In this document: positions 50,568-58,830 of the stretch, one piece after another
How positions within the stretch are numbered: position 1 is the stretch's first letter
Layout of the letters: each line of letters starts with the position of its first letter
NCBI RefSeq assembly: GCF_014161445.1
Contig: NZ_JABBXA010000022.1
Coordinates: forward strand, 107,194 to 171,193
Direction of reading: 5' to 3'
Length of the DNA: 64,000 nt
DNA from: Microbispora sp. H13382
Lineage (GTDB): Bacteria; Actinomycetota; Actinomycetes; Streptosporangiales; Streptosporangiaceae
The notes under the pieces: model-generated
Databases searched by the model: none
The model's input: the letters and a program-made list of their open reading frames with translations, nothing else
Told to the model about the DNA's origin: nothing
Position numbers and translations under genes: made by a program

Positions 50568-52795
50568 TCCGGCTGGGCCTGCGGCTGTCGCTGAGCAGCG
50601 GCAGGGAGGCGGCGGCCAGGCTGGCGCTGATCGTCGCCGGGGTGGCGGCCGGCGTCGCGGTGCTGCTGGCCACGCTGTCGCTGTTCAACGCGTTCCAGAC
50701 CGCGGGTGAGCGTCCCTGCTGGGAGTGCGTGAACGGCTCGGCGCCCAGCGGCTGGGCCCTCGACGCGACGGCCGACGGCGCGCTGTGGAGCTACCGCGAG
50801 GACTTCTACGCGGGCCGGACGATCAGGAGGCTCGACGCCGCCGCGCTCGGCACGCGGGCGCCGGTCATTCCCGGTCTGTCCCGCATGCCCGGCCCGGGGC
50901 AGTACTACGCCTCGCCCGCGCTGGCCGCTCTGCTCGACTCGGGCCCGCGTGAGGAGCTGAGCGCCCGCTTCCCCGGCACGCGCGCCGGGCTGATCGGCGA
51001 CGCGGCGCTGTCCGGGCCCGACGAGCTGGTCATCGTGGTGGGACGGACGCCGGATCAGGTCGCCGCCATGCCGGGCGCCAGGCAGGTCGACGTGATCGAC
51101 GCCGAGCCCGCGGCCGACGACGGCGCGGACGTCTACCGGTTCGGCTTCGCCGTCGCCGCCGTCGGACTGATCGTCCCGCTGCTGGTGCTCGTGGGCACCG
51201 CCACCCGGCTGGCCGCCGCTCGCCGCGAGACCCGCTTCGCCGCGATCCGCCTGGTCGGCGCCACCACGCGGCAGATCAACGTGCTCGCGGCGGTGGACGC
51301 CGCGCTGGGCGCGCTGGCCGGCGCGCTGGCCGGTCTCGCGATCTTCCAGCTCGTACGGCCGGCCGTGGCCGGAGTGCGGATCACCGGCGCCCGGTTCTTC
51401 CCCGAACTGGTCGCCCCGCAGCTCTGGCAGTACGCGGCCGTGCTCGGCGGCGTGCCGGTCGCGGCGGCCTGCGCCGCCCTGTGGTCGCTGCGCCGGGTGC
51501 GGATCTCGCCGCTCGGCGTGGCGAGGAGGACCGCCGTGTCCCCGCCGAGAGCGTGGCGGGTGATCCCCCTGCTGGCGGGGCTGGGGCTGTTCGCGGGCCC
51601 GGTGTACCGGGACGGCAAGCCCGACGAGCTGCTCGCCGTCGTCGCGCTCGCGCTGATCATGATCGGGCTGATGCTGGCCGGGCCCTGGCTGACCATGGTC
51701 GCCGCGCGCCTGGCCGCCCGGCTGACCCGGGGCGGGGCGACGCTGCTGGCCGCGCGGCGCCTGGCCGCCGACCCGAAGACCGCCTTCAGGTCGGTGAGCG
51801 GGCTGGTGCTGGCGGTGTTCATCGGGACGACGATCGCGGCCCTCGTGCCGGCGGTGGTCGCCGGCCAGCAGAAGGTGGCCGGCGGCGCGCTCAACGACGT
51901 CCTGGGCGCCTCGTTCGCCCGGCCGGGCGTCTCCGGCCTGTCCCCGCGTGCGGGAACGGAGTTGCTCGCCCGGCTGCGCGCCCGCCCGGGCGTGGCGGTG
52001 CTGCCCATCTACGCAAGGGCGGACGTGGAGAAGGTCCCCCCGCGGCCCGACGGCCCGCCGCCCGCGCCGTACGTCGTCGAGTGCGCCGGGCTGGCCCGCT
52101 TCCCCGTGCTCGGCCGCTGCCCTGTGAACATCGACGGCAGGAGTGCTCGCGCGGTGGCGGGCAACTTCGCCCGCATCGTCGGCGCCGACAACCCCCTCAC
52201 CGTCGACAGGCTCCTTCCGCTGGCGGGCCCGGCCAGCCCGCCCGCCTCCTCCACCGACGGGCTCGACCTGGCGGCCGTCATGATCAGTACACGTGACCTG
52301 GCGGCGCTGGAGCGGCTGCGCACCCTGCTGGCCGGTTACACCGTCGAAGCGCCGATGACCTTCGCCGAGGTCGCCCGGGTCAGGGCGGACCTGTACGTCC
52401 GGGCGGAGAACATCGCACTGGCCGTGATCGGGCTCACCCTGGTGGCCGGCGCCTGCGGCCTCGTGGTGGCGGCCGGCGGCGGGCTGGTGGAGCGCAGGCG
52501 GCCGTTCACCCTGCTGCGGCTGGCGGGCACGCCCACGCGCACCCTGGCCGCGGTGGTGCTGCTGGAGTCGGCGCTGCCGCTCGCACTGGCCGCCGCGCTC
52601 GCGGCCGCCGCCGGTTTCGGCGTGGCCGAGCCGCTCCTCGACGCCCTCGCGATGAAGAGCGCGGCGTCCGCGATGCCGGGACCCGTCTACTTCGCCTCCC
52701 TCGGCGGCGGCCTGGCCGCCTCCCTCCTGGTGATCCTCACGACGCTACCGCTGCTGCGGCGCATGACCGCGCCCGACAACGCGCGTTTCGAATAG
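50564..52795 (+). CDS. ABC transporter permease, FtsX-like
   Basis: Protein of 743 residues with an N-terminal membrane helix, a large outside loop, and two FtsX-type helix groups (about 185-385 and about 610-735). The sequence RRLAADPKTAFRSVSGLVLAVFIG, with the fourth helix of the first group, is typical of actinobacterial duplicated FtsX permeases. The outside part contains CWECVNG and a later CAGLARFPVLGRC, possible disulfides. Likely exports or extracts a hydrophobic compound. Confidence 0.9.
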   Translation: MIRLGLRLSLSSGREAAARLALIVAGVAAGVAVLLATLSLFNAFQTAGERPCWECVNGSAPSGWALDATADGALWSYREDFYAGRTIRRLDAAALGTRAPVIPGLSRMPGPGQYYASPALAALLDSGPREELSARFPGTRAGLIGDAALSGPDELVIVVGRTPDQVAAMPGARQVDVIDAEPAADDGADVYRFGFAVAAVGLIVPLLVLVGTATRLAAARRETRFAAIRLVGATTRQINVLAAVDAALGALAGALAGLAIFQLVRPAVAGVRITGARFFPELVAPQLWQYAAVLGGVPVAAACAALWSLRRVRISPLGVARRTAVSPPRAWRVIPLLAGLGLFAGPVYRDGKPDELLAVVALALIMIGLMLAGPWLTMVAARLAARLTRGGATLLAARRLAADPKTAFRSVSGLVLAVFIGTTIAALVPAVVAGQQKVAGGALNDVLGASFARPGVSGLSPRAGTELLARLRARPGVAVLPIYARADVEKVPPRPDGPPPAPYVVECAGLARFPVLGRCPVNIDGRSARAVAGNFARIVGADNPLTVDRLLPLAGPASPPASSTDGLDLAAVMISTRDLAALERLRTLLAGYTVEAPMTFAEVARVRADLYVRAENIALAVIGLTLVAGACGLVVAAGGGLVERRRPFTLLRLAGTPTRTLAAVVLLESALPLALAAALAAAAGFGVAEPLLDALAMKSAASAMPGPVYFASLGGGLAASLLVILTTLPLLRRMTAPDNARFE

Positions 52796-52804
52796 GAGCC
52801 CCCG

Positions 52805-55087
52805 ATGAAGCTCAGACCACTGGTGATCGCGCTGGCGCTACTCGCCCCCGCCGTCGCGGCCGTACCCGCCGCGGAGGCGGCCGACGGAGGTTATTCAGCC
52901 ACGATCCGGCGCACCGAGTACGGCATCCCGCACATCACCGCCGAGGACTACGGCGGCCTCGGATTCGGCTACGGCTACGCCTTCGCCCAGGACAACCTGT
53001 GCACGCTGGCCTCCTGGGTGGTGACGCTGCGCGGCGAACGGTCCCGCTACTTCGGCCCCGAGGCCGAGTCCGACGACCCGGTCAGCCCGGTCGCCAACCT
53101 CGCCAGCGACGTCTACTACAAGAGCGTCGCCGACTCCGGCGTCGTACGGCGGCTGCTGGCCCGGCCCGCGCCGGTCGGCCCGGGCGACGAACTGCGCCGC
53201 CTGGTCGACGGCTACGTCGCCGGATACAACCGCTACCTCGCGGACACCGGCGTGGCGAACCTGCCCGACCCCACCTGCCGGGGCAAGGCCTGGGTCGGCC
53301 CGATCACCGCCGCCGACATGTGGCACAACCTGCTCGACCTCAGCCGGATGGTCTCCAGCTCGCGGCTCAAGGAGGCCGTCACCGGGATCGCCGGACCCGA
53401 GGACGCGGGACCTCCGGAAGACAGGCCGCCGCAGCCCAAGCCCGCGGCGGGCAGCAACGCCTGGGCCCTGGGCCGTCAGGCCACCCGCGGGGGCGGCGGC
53501 ATGGTGCTGGCCGACCCGCACTTCCCCTGGCAGGGGATCCGCCGCTTCTACCAGGTCCAGCTCACCATCCCCGGCGTGCTCGACGTCTCCGGCGGCAGCC
53601 TGTACGGCACGCCGGTCGTCCAGATCGGCCACAACGCCAGGGTCGCCTGGACCCACACCGTCTCCCACGCCCAGCGTTTCACCGTCTACCGGCTGGCACT
53701 CGCGGACGGCCACAGCTACACGGTGGACGGCCGGGCGGAGCCGATGGGCGAGCAGGAGGTGGAGGTCACGCTGCCGGACGGCACCGTCTCCGCCCACACA
53801 CTCCTCACCTCGCGCTACGGCCCGGTGCTCGCGGTCGGGCACACCGACGAGGCCGCGTACGCGCTGGCCGACGCGAACGCCGCCAACCTGCGGGCGGCCG
53901 ACGAATGGCTGGCGATGGCCAGGGCGGGCAGCGTCGACGAGCTGCGCGCGGCCCAGCGGACCTACCAGGGGATGCCATTCGTCCACACCCTGGCCACCGA
54001 CGCGGGCGGAACCGCCTACTTCGCCGACACCTCGGTCGTCCCCCACGTCGGCGACGCCGAAGCGAAGCGCTGCGCCAAGCCCTCGCCCGTCCCGGGCCTG
54101 GATGCGTACGTGCTGGACGGCGCGACCTCCGCGTGCCTGTGGGGCAGGGACGGCGACGCCGTCGTGCCGGGCATCTTCGGGCCCGGCAGCCAGCCGAAGC
54201 TGGTCCGCGCCGACTACGTGGCCAACTCCAATAACACCTACTGGATGACGAACCCGGGCAAGCCGCTCGCTGGTTATCCCAAGGCGTACGGCGAGACGGG
54301 CACGGACCTGGAGCCGCGCCCCCGGGTCGGCCTCGACATGATCGCTCAGCGGCTGTCCGGGGCCGACGGGCTCGGCGCGCCCGGCTTCACGCTGGAGACG
54401 CTGCAGGCCACGGTGCACGGCAAGCGCAACCTCACCTTCGAGCTGATGCGCGACGACCTGCTGAAGATGTGCCGTACCGACTCCCGGGCGGACGTGCGCG
54501 AGGCCTGCCGGACGCTGGGCAAGTGGGACGGGCGCGCCACCCTGGACGGCGAGGGCGCCGTCCTGTGGCGGGAGTTCTTCACCCGGCTCGGTCGTCCCGT
54601 GTGGCGGGTGCCGTTCGACCCCGCGCGCCCGCTGACCACCCCTCGCGGCCTCAAGAACGACCCGGCCGTACGGCAGGCCCTCGCCGACGCCGTGCTGTTC
54701 TTCCGGTCCAACCGGATCCCGCTGACGCTCACCCCCGGGCAGGCGCAGAGCTACTCCTCCATCCCGATTCCCGGCTGCACGGAAGGGGAGGGCTGCTTCG
54801 AGCGGGTGCGCATGCGCGGACCACTGGGCGCGGACGGACGCTACCCGGAGGTGGACACCGGCTCCAGCTTCATGATGGCCGTCGAACTCACCCCCGGTGG
54901 GCCGCGTGCGCGCACCGTCCTCACCTACTCCCTGTCCGCCAACCCCGCCTCGCCGCATCACACCGACCAGACGGCCCTGTTCTCGCGCGGCGGGTGGGTC
55001 ACCGAGCGCTTCACCGCCGCGGAGATCGCCGCCGATCCGCGTCTCAGGACCGTCACGGTCCGTGGCGGCGTTGACGCGGGCAAGTAA
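52805..55087 (+). CDS. Secreted penicillin acylase-family amidohydrolase
   Basis: Ntn hydrolase precursor of 760 residues: signal peptide (1-25, AEA cleavage), alpha chain with RTEYGIPHITAEDYGGLGFG, a spacer, then the beta chain starting at Ser217 in AAGSNAWALG, which becomes the N-terminal nucleophile after self-cleavage. Later features include LADPHFPWQG and VANSNNTYWMTNPGKP with the oxyanion Asn. Relatives act on acyl-homoserine lactones, aculeacin/echinocandin-type lipopeptides or beta-lactams. TAGGAG stands 6 nt before the start; the gene begins 9 nt after the permease stop, so it is probably in the padR operon. Confidence 0.93.
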   Translation: MKLRPLVIALALLAPAVAAVPAAEAADGGYSATIRRTEYGIPHITAEDYGGLGFGYGYAFAQDNLCTLASWVVTLRGERSRYFGPEAESDDPVSPVANLASDVYYKSVADSGVVRRLLARPAPVGPGDELRRLVDGYVAGYNRYLADTGVANLPDPTCRGKAWVGPITAADMWHNLLDLSRMVSSSRLKEAVTGIAGPEDAGPPEDRPPQPKPAAGSNAWALGRQATRGGGGMVLADPHFPWQGIRRFYQVQLTIPGVLDVSGGSLYGTPVVQIGHNARVAWTHTVSHAQRFTVYRLALADGHSYTVDGRAEPMGEQEVEVTLPDGTVSAHTLLTSRYGPVLAVGHTDEAAYALADANAANLRAADEWLAMARAGSVDELRAAQRTYQGMPFVHTLATDAGGTAYFADTSVVPHVGDAEAKRCAKPSPVPGLDAYVLDGATSACLWGRDGDAVVPGIFGPGSQPKLVRADYVANSNNTYWMTNPGKPLAGYPKAYGETGTDLEPRPRVGLDMIAQRLSGADGLGAPGFTLETLQATVHGKRNLTFELMRDDLLKMCRTDSRADVREACRTLGKWDGRATLDGEGAVLWREFFTRLGRPVWRVPFDPARPLTTPRGLKNDPAVRQALADAVLFFRSNRIPLTLTPGQAQSYSSIPIPGCTEGEGCFERVRMRGPLGADGRYPEVDTGSSFMMAVELTPGGPRARTVLTYSLSANPASPHHTDQTALFSRGGWVTERFTAAEIAADPRLRTVTVRGGVDAGK

Positions 55088-55186
55088 GCACTCTTTGCCC
55101 CAAAGGTGGATATTGCGGGTTATGCTCTCGCTCACAACCGCCGTGCGGGGGCCTCGGCGATCTCTGACGTCTTCGACGGAGGCCGG

Positions 55187-55414
55187 ATGAGAATCGACGA
55201 CCGCACCGCAATGGGGCTGAGCAAGCGGGAGACCGAGGTCATGGAGCTGATCGCGACCGGTCACTCCAATGGCGAGATCGCCCAGCGGCTGTTCCTGAGC
55301 GAGAAAACCGTGAAGAACCACGTGAACCGCATCTACGCCAAGCTCGGGGTGGAGTCGCGGGTCAGGGCGATCTGCCGTTGGCGCGGCGAGGCCGAGCCCT
55401 CCTCAGGGCAGTGA
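55187..55414 (+). CDS. Single-domain LuxR-type HTH protein
   Basis: Protein of 75 residues, all of it the LuxR/NarL DNA-binding domain: GLSKRETEVMELIATGHSNG, EIAQRLFLSEKTVKNHVNRI, YAKLGVESRVRAI. There is no receiver domain. GGAGG precedes the ATG at 55187; an in-frame GTG at 55106 lies upstream of a TATGCT promoter-like box and is less likely. The 3' end overlaps the convergent lysine aminotransferase gene by 12 nt. Targets are unknown. Confidence 0.8.
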   Translation: MRIDDRTAMGLSKRETEVMELIATGHSNGEIAQRLFLSEKTVKNHVNRIYAKLGVESRVRAICRWRGEAEPSSGQ

Positions 55415-56692
55415 CCGGCCGGATCCGAGCAGAGCGGCGCGCAGTCCGGCGAGCCCGTACTCGAGCTCGTCGGGCTGGACGGACAGGGCGGGGCGCAGCC
55501 GCACCGACCGTTCGCCGCAGCGCAGCACCAGGATCGCGTGCTCCTCCCTGAGCCGGGAGACCAGCCCTCCGGGGTCGGGGACGTCGAAGGCGCACATGAG
55601 CCCGCGGCCGCGGGCGCCTGCGACCAGACCGTCGGCCTCCAGTCCCCGCAGGGCCCCCAGCAGCTTCTCGCCCAGGATGGCCGCCCTGGGGATCAGGCCG
55701 TCCCGTTCGATGATCTCCAGCAGGCGGCGGGAGCGGACCATGTCGACCAGGCCGCCGCCCCAGGTGGAGTTGATCCTGCCGCTCACCCGGAACACGTTGT
55801 CGGGCACGAGGTCCACCCTGCGGCCCGCCATGATGCCGCCGACCTGGACCTTCTTCGCGAAGGCCACGATGTCGGGAGCCAGCCCCAGCTGCTGGTACGC
55901 CCAGGGGCTGCCGGTCAGGCCGACGCCGGTCTGCACCTCGTCCACGACGAACAGGGCCTCGTACTCGTGGCAGAGCGCCTGCATCGCCTGGAGGAACTCG
56001 GGGCGCATGTGGTTGTCACCGCCCTCGCCCTGGATCGGTTCGGCGATGAAGCAGGCGATGTCGTGGCGGAACCGCTCGAACGCCTCCCTGGCCTGCGCCA
56101 GCGCGCGCCTCTCGGCCCGTTCGACGTTGCCGAGGTGGATGGCGGGGACGTCGATGCGCGGCCAGCAGAACCGGGGGAACCTGTCGGTCTTTACCGGGTC
56201 GGTGTTGGTGAGCGAGAGCGTGTAGCCGCCGCGGCCGTGGAAGGCCCGGGTGAGGTGGAGGACGCGGGTGCCGAGGCCGGGGTGGCGGCCGTGGGCCTCA
56301 TTCCAGCGGCTCTTCCAGTCGAAGGCGCACTTGAGCGCGTTCTCCACGGCCGCCGACCCGCCCTCGACGAAGAACAGGTGCGGCAGTTCGGGGTCGCCGA
56401 GCACGCGCCGGAACGTCTCCACGAACTCGGCGAGGTGGACGGTGTACATGTCGGAGTTGGCCGGCTTGTTGGCCGCCACCCGGCCGAGCAGTGCGACGAA
56501 CTCCGGGTCGTCGGCGAACGGGTTCACCCCGAGCGGCGACGACGCGAAGAACGTGTAGAAGTCCAGATACCTCCGGTCGTCGCGGGCGTCGACCAGCCAG
56601 GAGCCGGCGCTCCTGTCCAGGTCGAGCACCAGACGGTAACCGTCGACGAGCAGGTGCCGTGCGAGGGCGTCGTGTACGGCGGTGGGGTCCAT
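55403..56692 (-). CDS. lat: L-lysine 6-aminotransferase
   Basis: Class-III PLP enzyme of 429 residues that removes the epsilon-amino group of lysine to give aminoadipate semialdehyde. PLP motifs: VEGGSAAVENALKCAFDWKS, FIAEPIQGEGGDNHMRPEFL, VVDEVQTGVGLTG, and PLP lysine in AFAKKVQVGGIM. The N-terminal YLDFYTFFASSPLGVNPF is typical of LAT. The family serves lysine catabolism or, in cephamycin producers, beta-lactam precursor supply; no beta-lactam genes are in the window. GGAGGCGA upstream of ATG 56692. Confidence 0.92.
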   Translation of the reverse strand: MDPTAVHDALARHLLVDGYRLVLDLDRSAGSWLVDARDDRRYLDFYTFFASSPLGVNPFADDPEFVALLGRVAANKPANSDMYTVHLAEFVETFRRVLGDPELPHLFFVEGGSAAVENALKCAFDWKSRWNEAHGRHPGLGTRVLHLTRAFHGRGGYTLSLTNTDPVKTDRFPRFCWPRIDVPAIHLGNVERAERRALAQAREAFERFRHDIACFIAEPIQGEGGDNHMRPEFLQAMQALCHEYEALFVVDEVQTGVGLTGSPWAYQQLGLAPDIVAFAKKVQVGGIMAGRRVDLVPDNVFRVSGRINSTWGGGLVDMVRSRRLLEIIERDGLIPRAAILGEKLLGALRGLEADGLVAGARGRGLMCAFDVPDPGGLVSRLREEHAILVLRCGERSVRLRPALSVQPDELEYGLAGLRAALLGSGRSLP

Positions 56693-57010
56693 TTCGCCTC
56701 CGCGTCATACTGGGAAACGAGATGATTCCCTCACACACGGCCATCTATGTGAATAGTTTTCGCCCAGATAGCACCTTTGGAGGACATCTTTCAGTCCGTA
56801 AGGGTAGGTTCGGCGTCCGACAAGCTCATCACGGGCGGCCTGCGGGTGAACATCCAGATCAGCCCCACCGTGAACGTGATTCCCGAGAGGCTGGTCCACA
56901 ACCAGATCGGCGGCTCGCGGTCATGGGATGACGATTCGGAACCTTTTGTGTACCTTTGCTTCAGATTCCGTGGTCCTGCACGGATATCAGCGATCTTTTC
57001 TGAGGCAGGG
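56693..57010. other. Divergent intergenic region between lat and the class-III aminotransferase
   Basis: 318 nt without a supported gene. The composition is more AT-rich than the genes, as expected for two promoters. An open frame joined to the downstream gene exists from 56777 but has no ribosome site or family match before 57011. Likely binding region for the Lrp-type regulator encoded at 58366. Confidence 0.5.
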
Positions 57011-58369
57011 ATGATGATCGACCGTACTCGCCTGGCCCGGCTCCTCGACCGCGAGCGCGGCGCGTTCCGGGAGCGCAACCCGCGCTCGGCCGCCGCGTAC
57101 GAGCAGGCGAGAGGCCACCTGTTCGGCGGCGTGCCGATGACGTGGATGAACAAGACGGCGGCGGGCTTCCCTCTGTACCTGGCCGAGGCGCACGGCGCCC
57201 GCGTCACCGACCTGGACGGCCACGAGTACGTCGACCTCTGCCTCGGCGACACGGGCGCGATGGCGGGACACTCGCCTCGTGCGACCGTGGAGGCGGTGGC
57301 CGACCGGTTCGGCCGGCTGGGCGGGGCCACGGTCATGATGCCGACCGAGGACGCCGCCTGGGTCGGCGCCGAGCTGGGCCGGCGGTTCGGCCTGCCCTAC
57401 TGGAGCTTCTCGCTGACGGCCACGGACGCCAACCGGTGGGCGATCCGGCTGGCCAGGGCGATCACCGGCAGGCCCAAGATCCTCGTGAACAGCTACTGCT
57501 ACCACGGCAGTGTCGACGAGGTGCTGATCGTGGTCGGCCCGGACGGCGAGCAGGTCTCCCGTGAAGGCAATGTCGGCGCGCCGGTCGACCCCACCGTCAC
57601 CTCGCGCGTCGTCGAGTTCAACGACCTGCCCTCGCTGGAGCGCGAACTGGCGTACGGCGACGTCGCGGCGGTCCTCATGGAGCCCGCCCTCACCAACATC
57701 GGGATCGTGCTGCCCGAGCCGGGTTACCTGGAGGGCGTGCGGGAGCTGACGCGGCGATACGGCAGCCTGCTGATCAACGACGAGACGCACACCCTCTCGG
57801 CGGGACCGGGTGGCTGCACGAAGGCCTGGGACCTGCACCCCGACATCGTCACGATCGGCAAGGCGATCGGCGGCGGCATCCCCAGCGGCGGGTACGGCCT
57901 GTCCGCCGAGGTCGCGGCGCGCATCGAGGCGATGGAGGGCCTCGACCTGGTCGACATGGGCGGGGTCGGCGGCACGCTGGCCGGCAACGCCCTGTCGGTC
58001 GCCGCGATGCGCGCGACGCTGGAGCACGTGCTCACCGACGACGCGTTCGCCGCCATGACCGAGCTGGCGACCCGCTTCGCCAAGGGCGTCCAGGAGGTGA
58101 TCGACGCGCACGGCCTGCCGTGGTCGGTCACCCGGCTCGGTGCGCGCGCCGAGTACCGCTTCACCAGCCCGGCCCCCCGTAACGGCGGCGAGTCGAACGC
58201 GGCCGGCGACCCCGACCTGGACGACTACCTGCACGTCTACCTGGCCAACCGGGGCGTGCTGCTCACGCCGTTCCACAACATGGCGCTGATGTCGCCCGCC
58301 ACCACCGAGGCGGACGTGGACCTCCACCACGAGGTGTTCGCCGCGGCCGTGGCGGACCTGGTCTCATGA
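57011..58369 (+). CDS. Class-III aminotransferase (glutamate-1-semialdehyde aminomutase-like)
   Basis: PLP enzyme of 452 residues. YLAEAHGARVTDLDGHEYVD opens the fold. The cofactor site shows LLINDETHTLSAG and the PLP lysine in TIGKAIGGGIPSGGYG, as in HemL-like and beta-amino-acid aminotransferases. It is not the haem HemL: the context is catabolic. ATG 57011 follows GAGGCAGGG. The stop overlaps the Lrp gene by 4 nt (ATGA). Confidence 0.87.
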   Translation: MMIDRTRLARLLDRERGAFRERNPRSAAAYEQARGHLFGGVPMTWMNKTAAGFPLYLAEAHGARVTDLDGHEYVDLCLGDTGAMAGHSPRATVEAVADRFGRLGGATVMMPTEDAAWVGAELGRRFGLPYWSFSLTATDANRWAIRLARAITGRPKILVNSYCYHGSVDEVLIVVGPDGEQVSREGNVGAPVDPTVTSRVVEFNDLPSLERELAYGDVAAVLMEPALTNIGIVLPEPGYLEGVRELTRRYGSLLINDETHTLSAGPGGCTKAWDLHPDIVTIGKAIGGGIPSGGYGLSAEVAARIEAMEGLDLVDMGGVGGTLAGNALSVAAMRATLEHVLTDDAFAAMTELATRFAKGVQEVIDAHGLPWSVTRLGARAEYRFTSPAPRNGGESNAAGDPDLDDYLHVYLANRGVLLTPFHNMALMSPATTEADVDLHHEVFAAAVADLVS

Positions 58370-58812
58370 CCCTCGACGAGGTCGACCGGGTCCTGCTGCG
58401 CGAGCTGCAGCGGGACGGCCGGGCCTCCTACACCGCGCTCGCCGAGGCCACCGGCCTGTCGGCGCCCGCCGTACGGCAACGCGTGCAGCGGCTGCGCGAC
58501 GAGGGCGTCGTGCAGATCGTCGGCGTCACCGACCCGATGGCGCTGGGCCTGCCGGTCATGGCGCTGATCGGCGTCCGCGTCGACAGCGACGTGCACGAGG
58601 TCGCCGACCGGATCAGCGAGCTGTCCGGCGTGATCTACGTGGTGCTCACGGCGGGCTCGTTCGACCTGTTCGCCGAGGTGGTGTGCCGGGAGCCGGCCGA
58701 GCTTCTCACCGTGCTTAACGACCACGTCAAGCGGGTGCCGGGCGTCACCCGGGCCGAGGCGTTCACCTACTTCGGGATCCACACCCACCGGTTCGCCTGG
58801 CCCGGCGTCTGA
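58366..58812 (+). CDS. Lrp/AsnC-family regulator
   Basis: Protein of 148 residues: HTH (LDEVDRVLLRELQRDGRASY, ALAEATGLSAPAVRQRVQRL) and a RAM ligand-binding domain (VMALIGVRVDSDVHEVADRI, GSFDLFAEVVCR). Translationally coupled to the aminotransferase. Lrp proteins next to lat genes are known in mycobacteria, and lysine or another amino acid is a likely effector. Confidence 0.92.
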   Translation: MTLDEVDRVLLRELQRDGRASYTALAEATGLSAPAVRQRVQRLRDEGVVQIVGVTDPMALGLPVMALIGVRVDSDVHEVADRISELSGVIYVVLTAGSFDLFAEVVCREPAELLTVLNDHVKRVPGVTRAEAFTYFGIHTHRFAWPGV

Positions 58813-58830
58813 GGGCCTGCAGCTGAAGGC

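Noticed and set aside
55106..55186. Upstream GTG start for the LuxR-type small protein
   Set aside because: The extension lies across a TATGCT promoter-like box and lacks a ribosome site.
56777..57010. In-frame N-terminal extension of the class-III aminotransferase
   Set aside because: No ribosome site or family similarity; it would fill the whole divergent promoter region.
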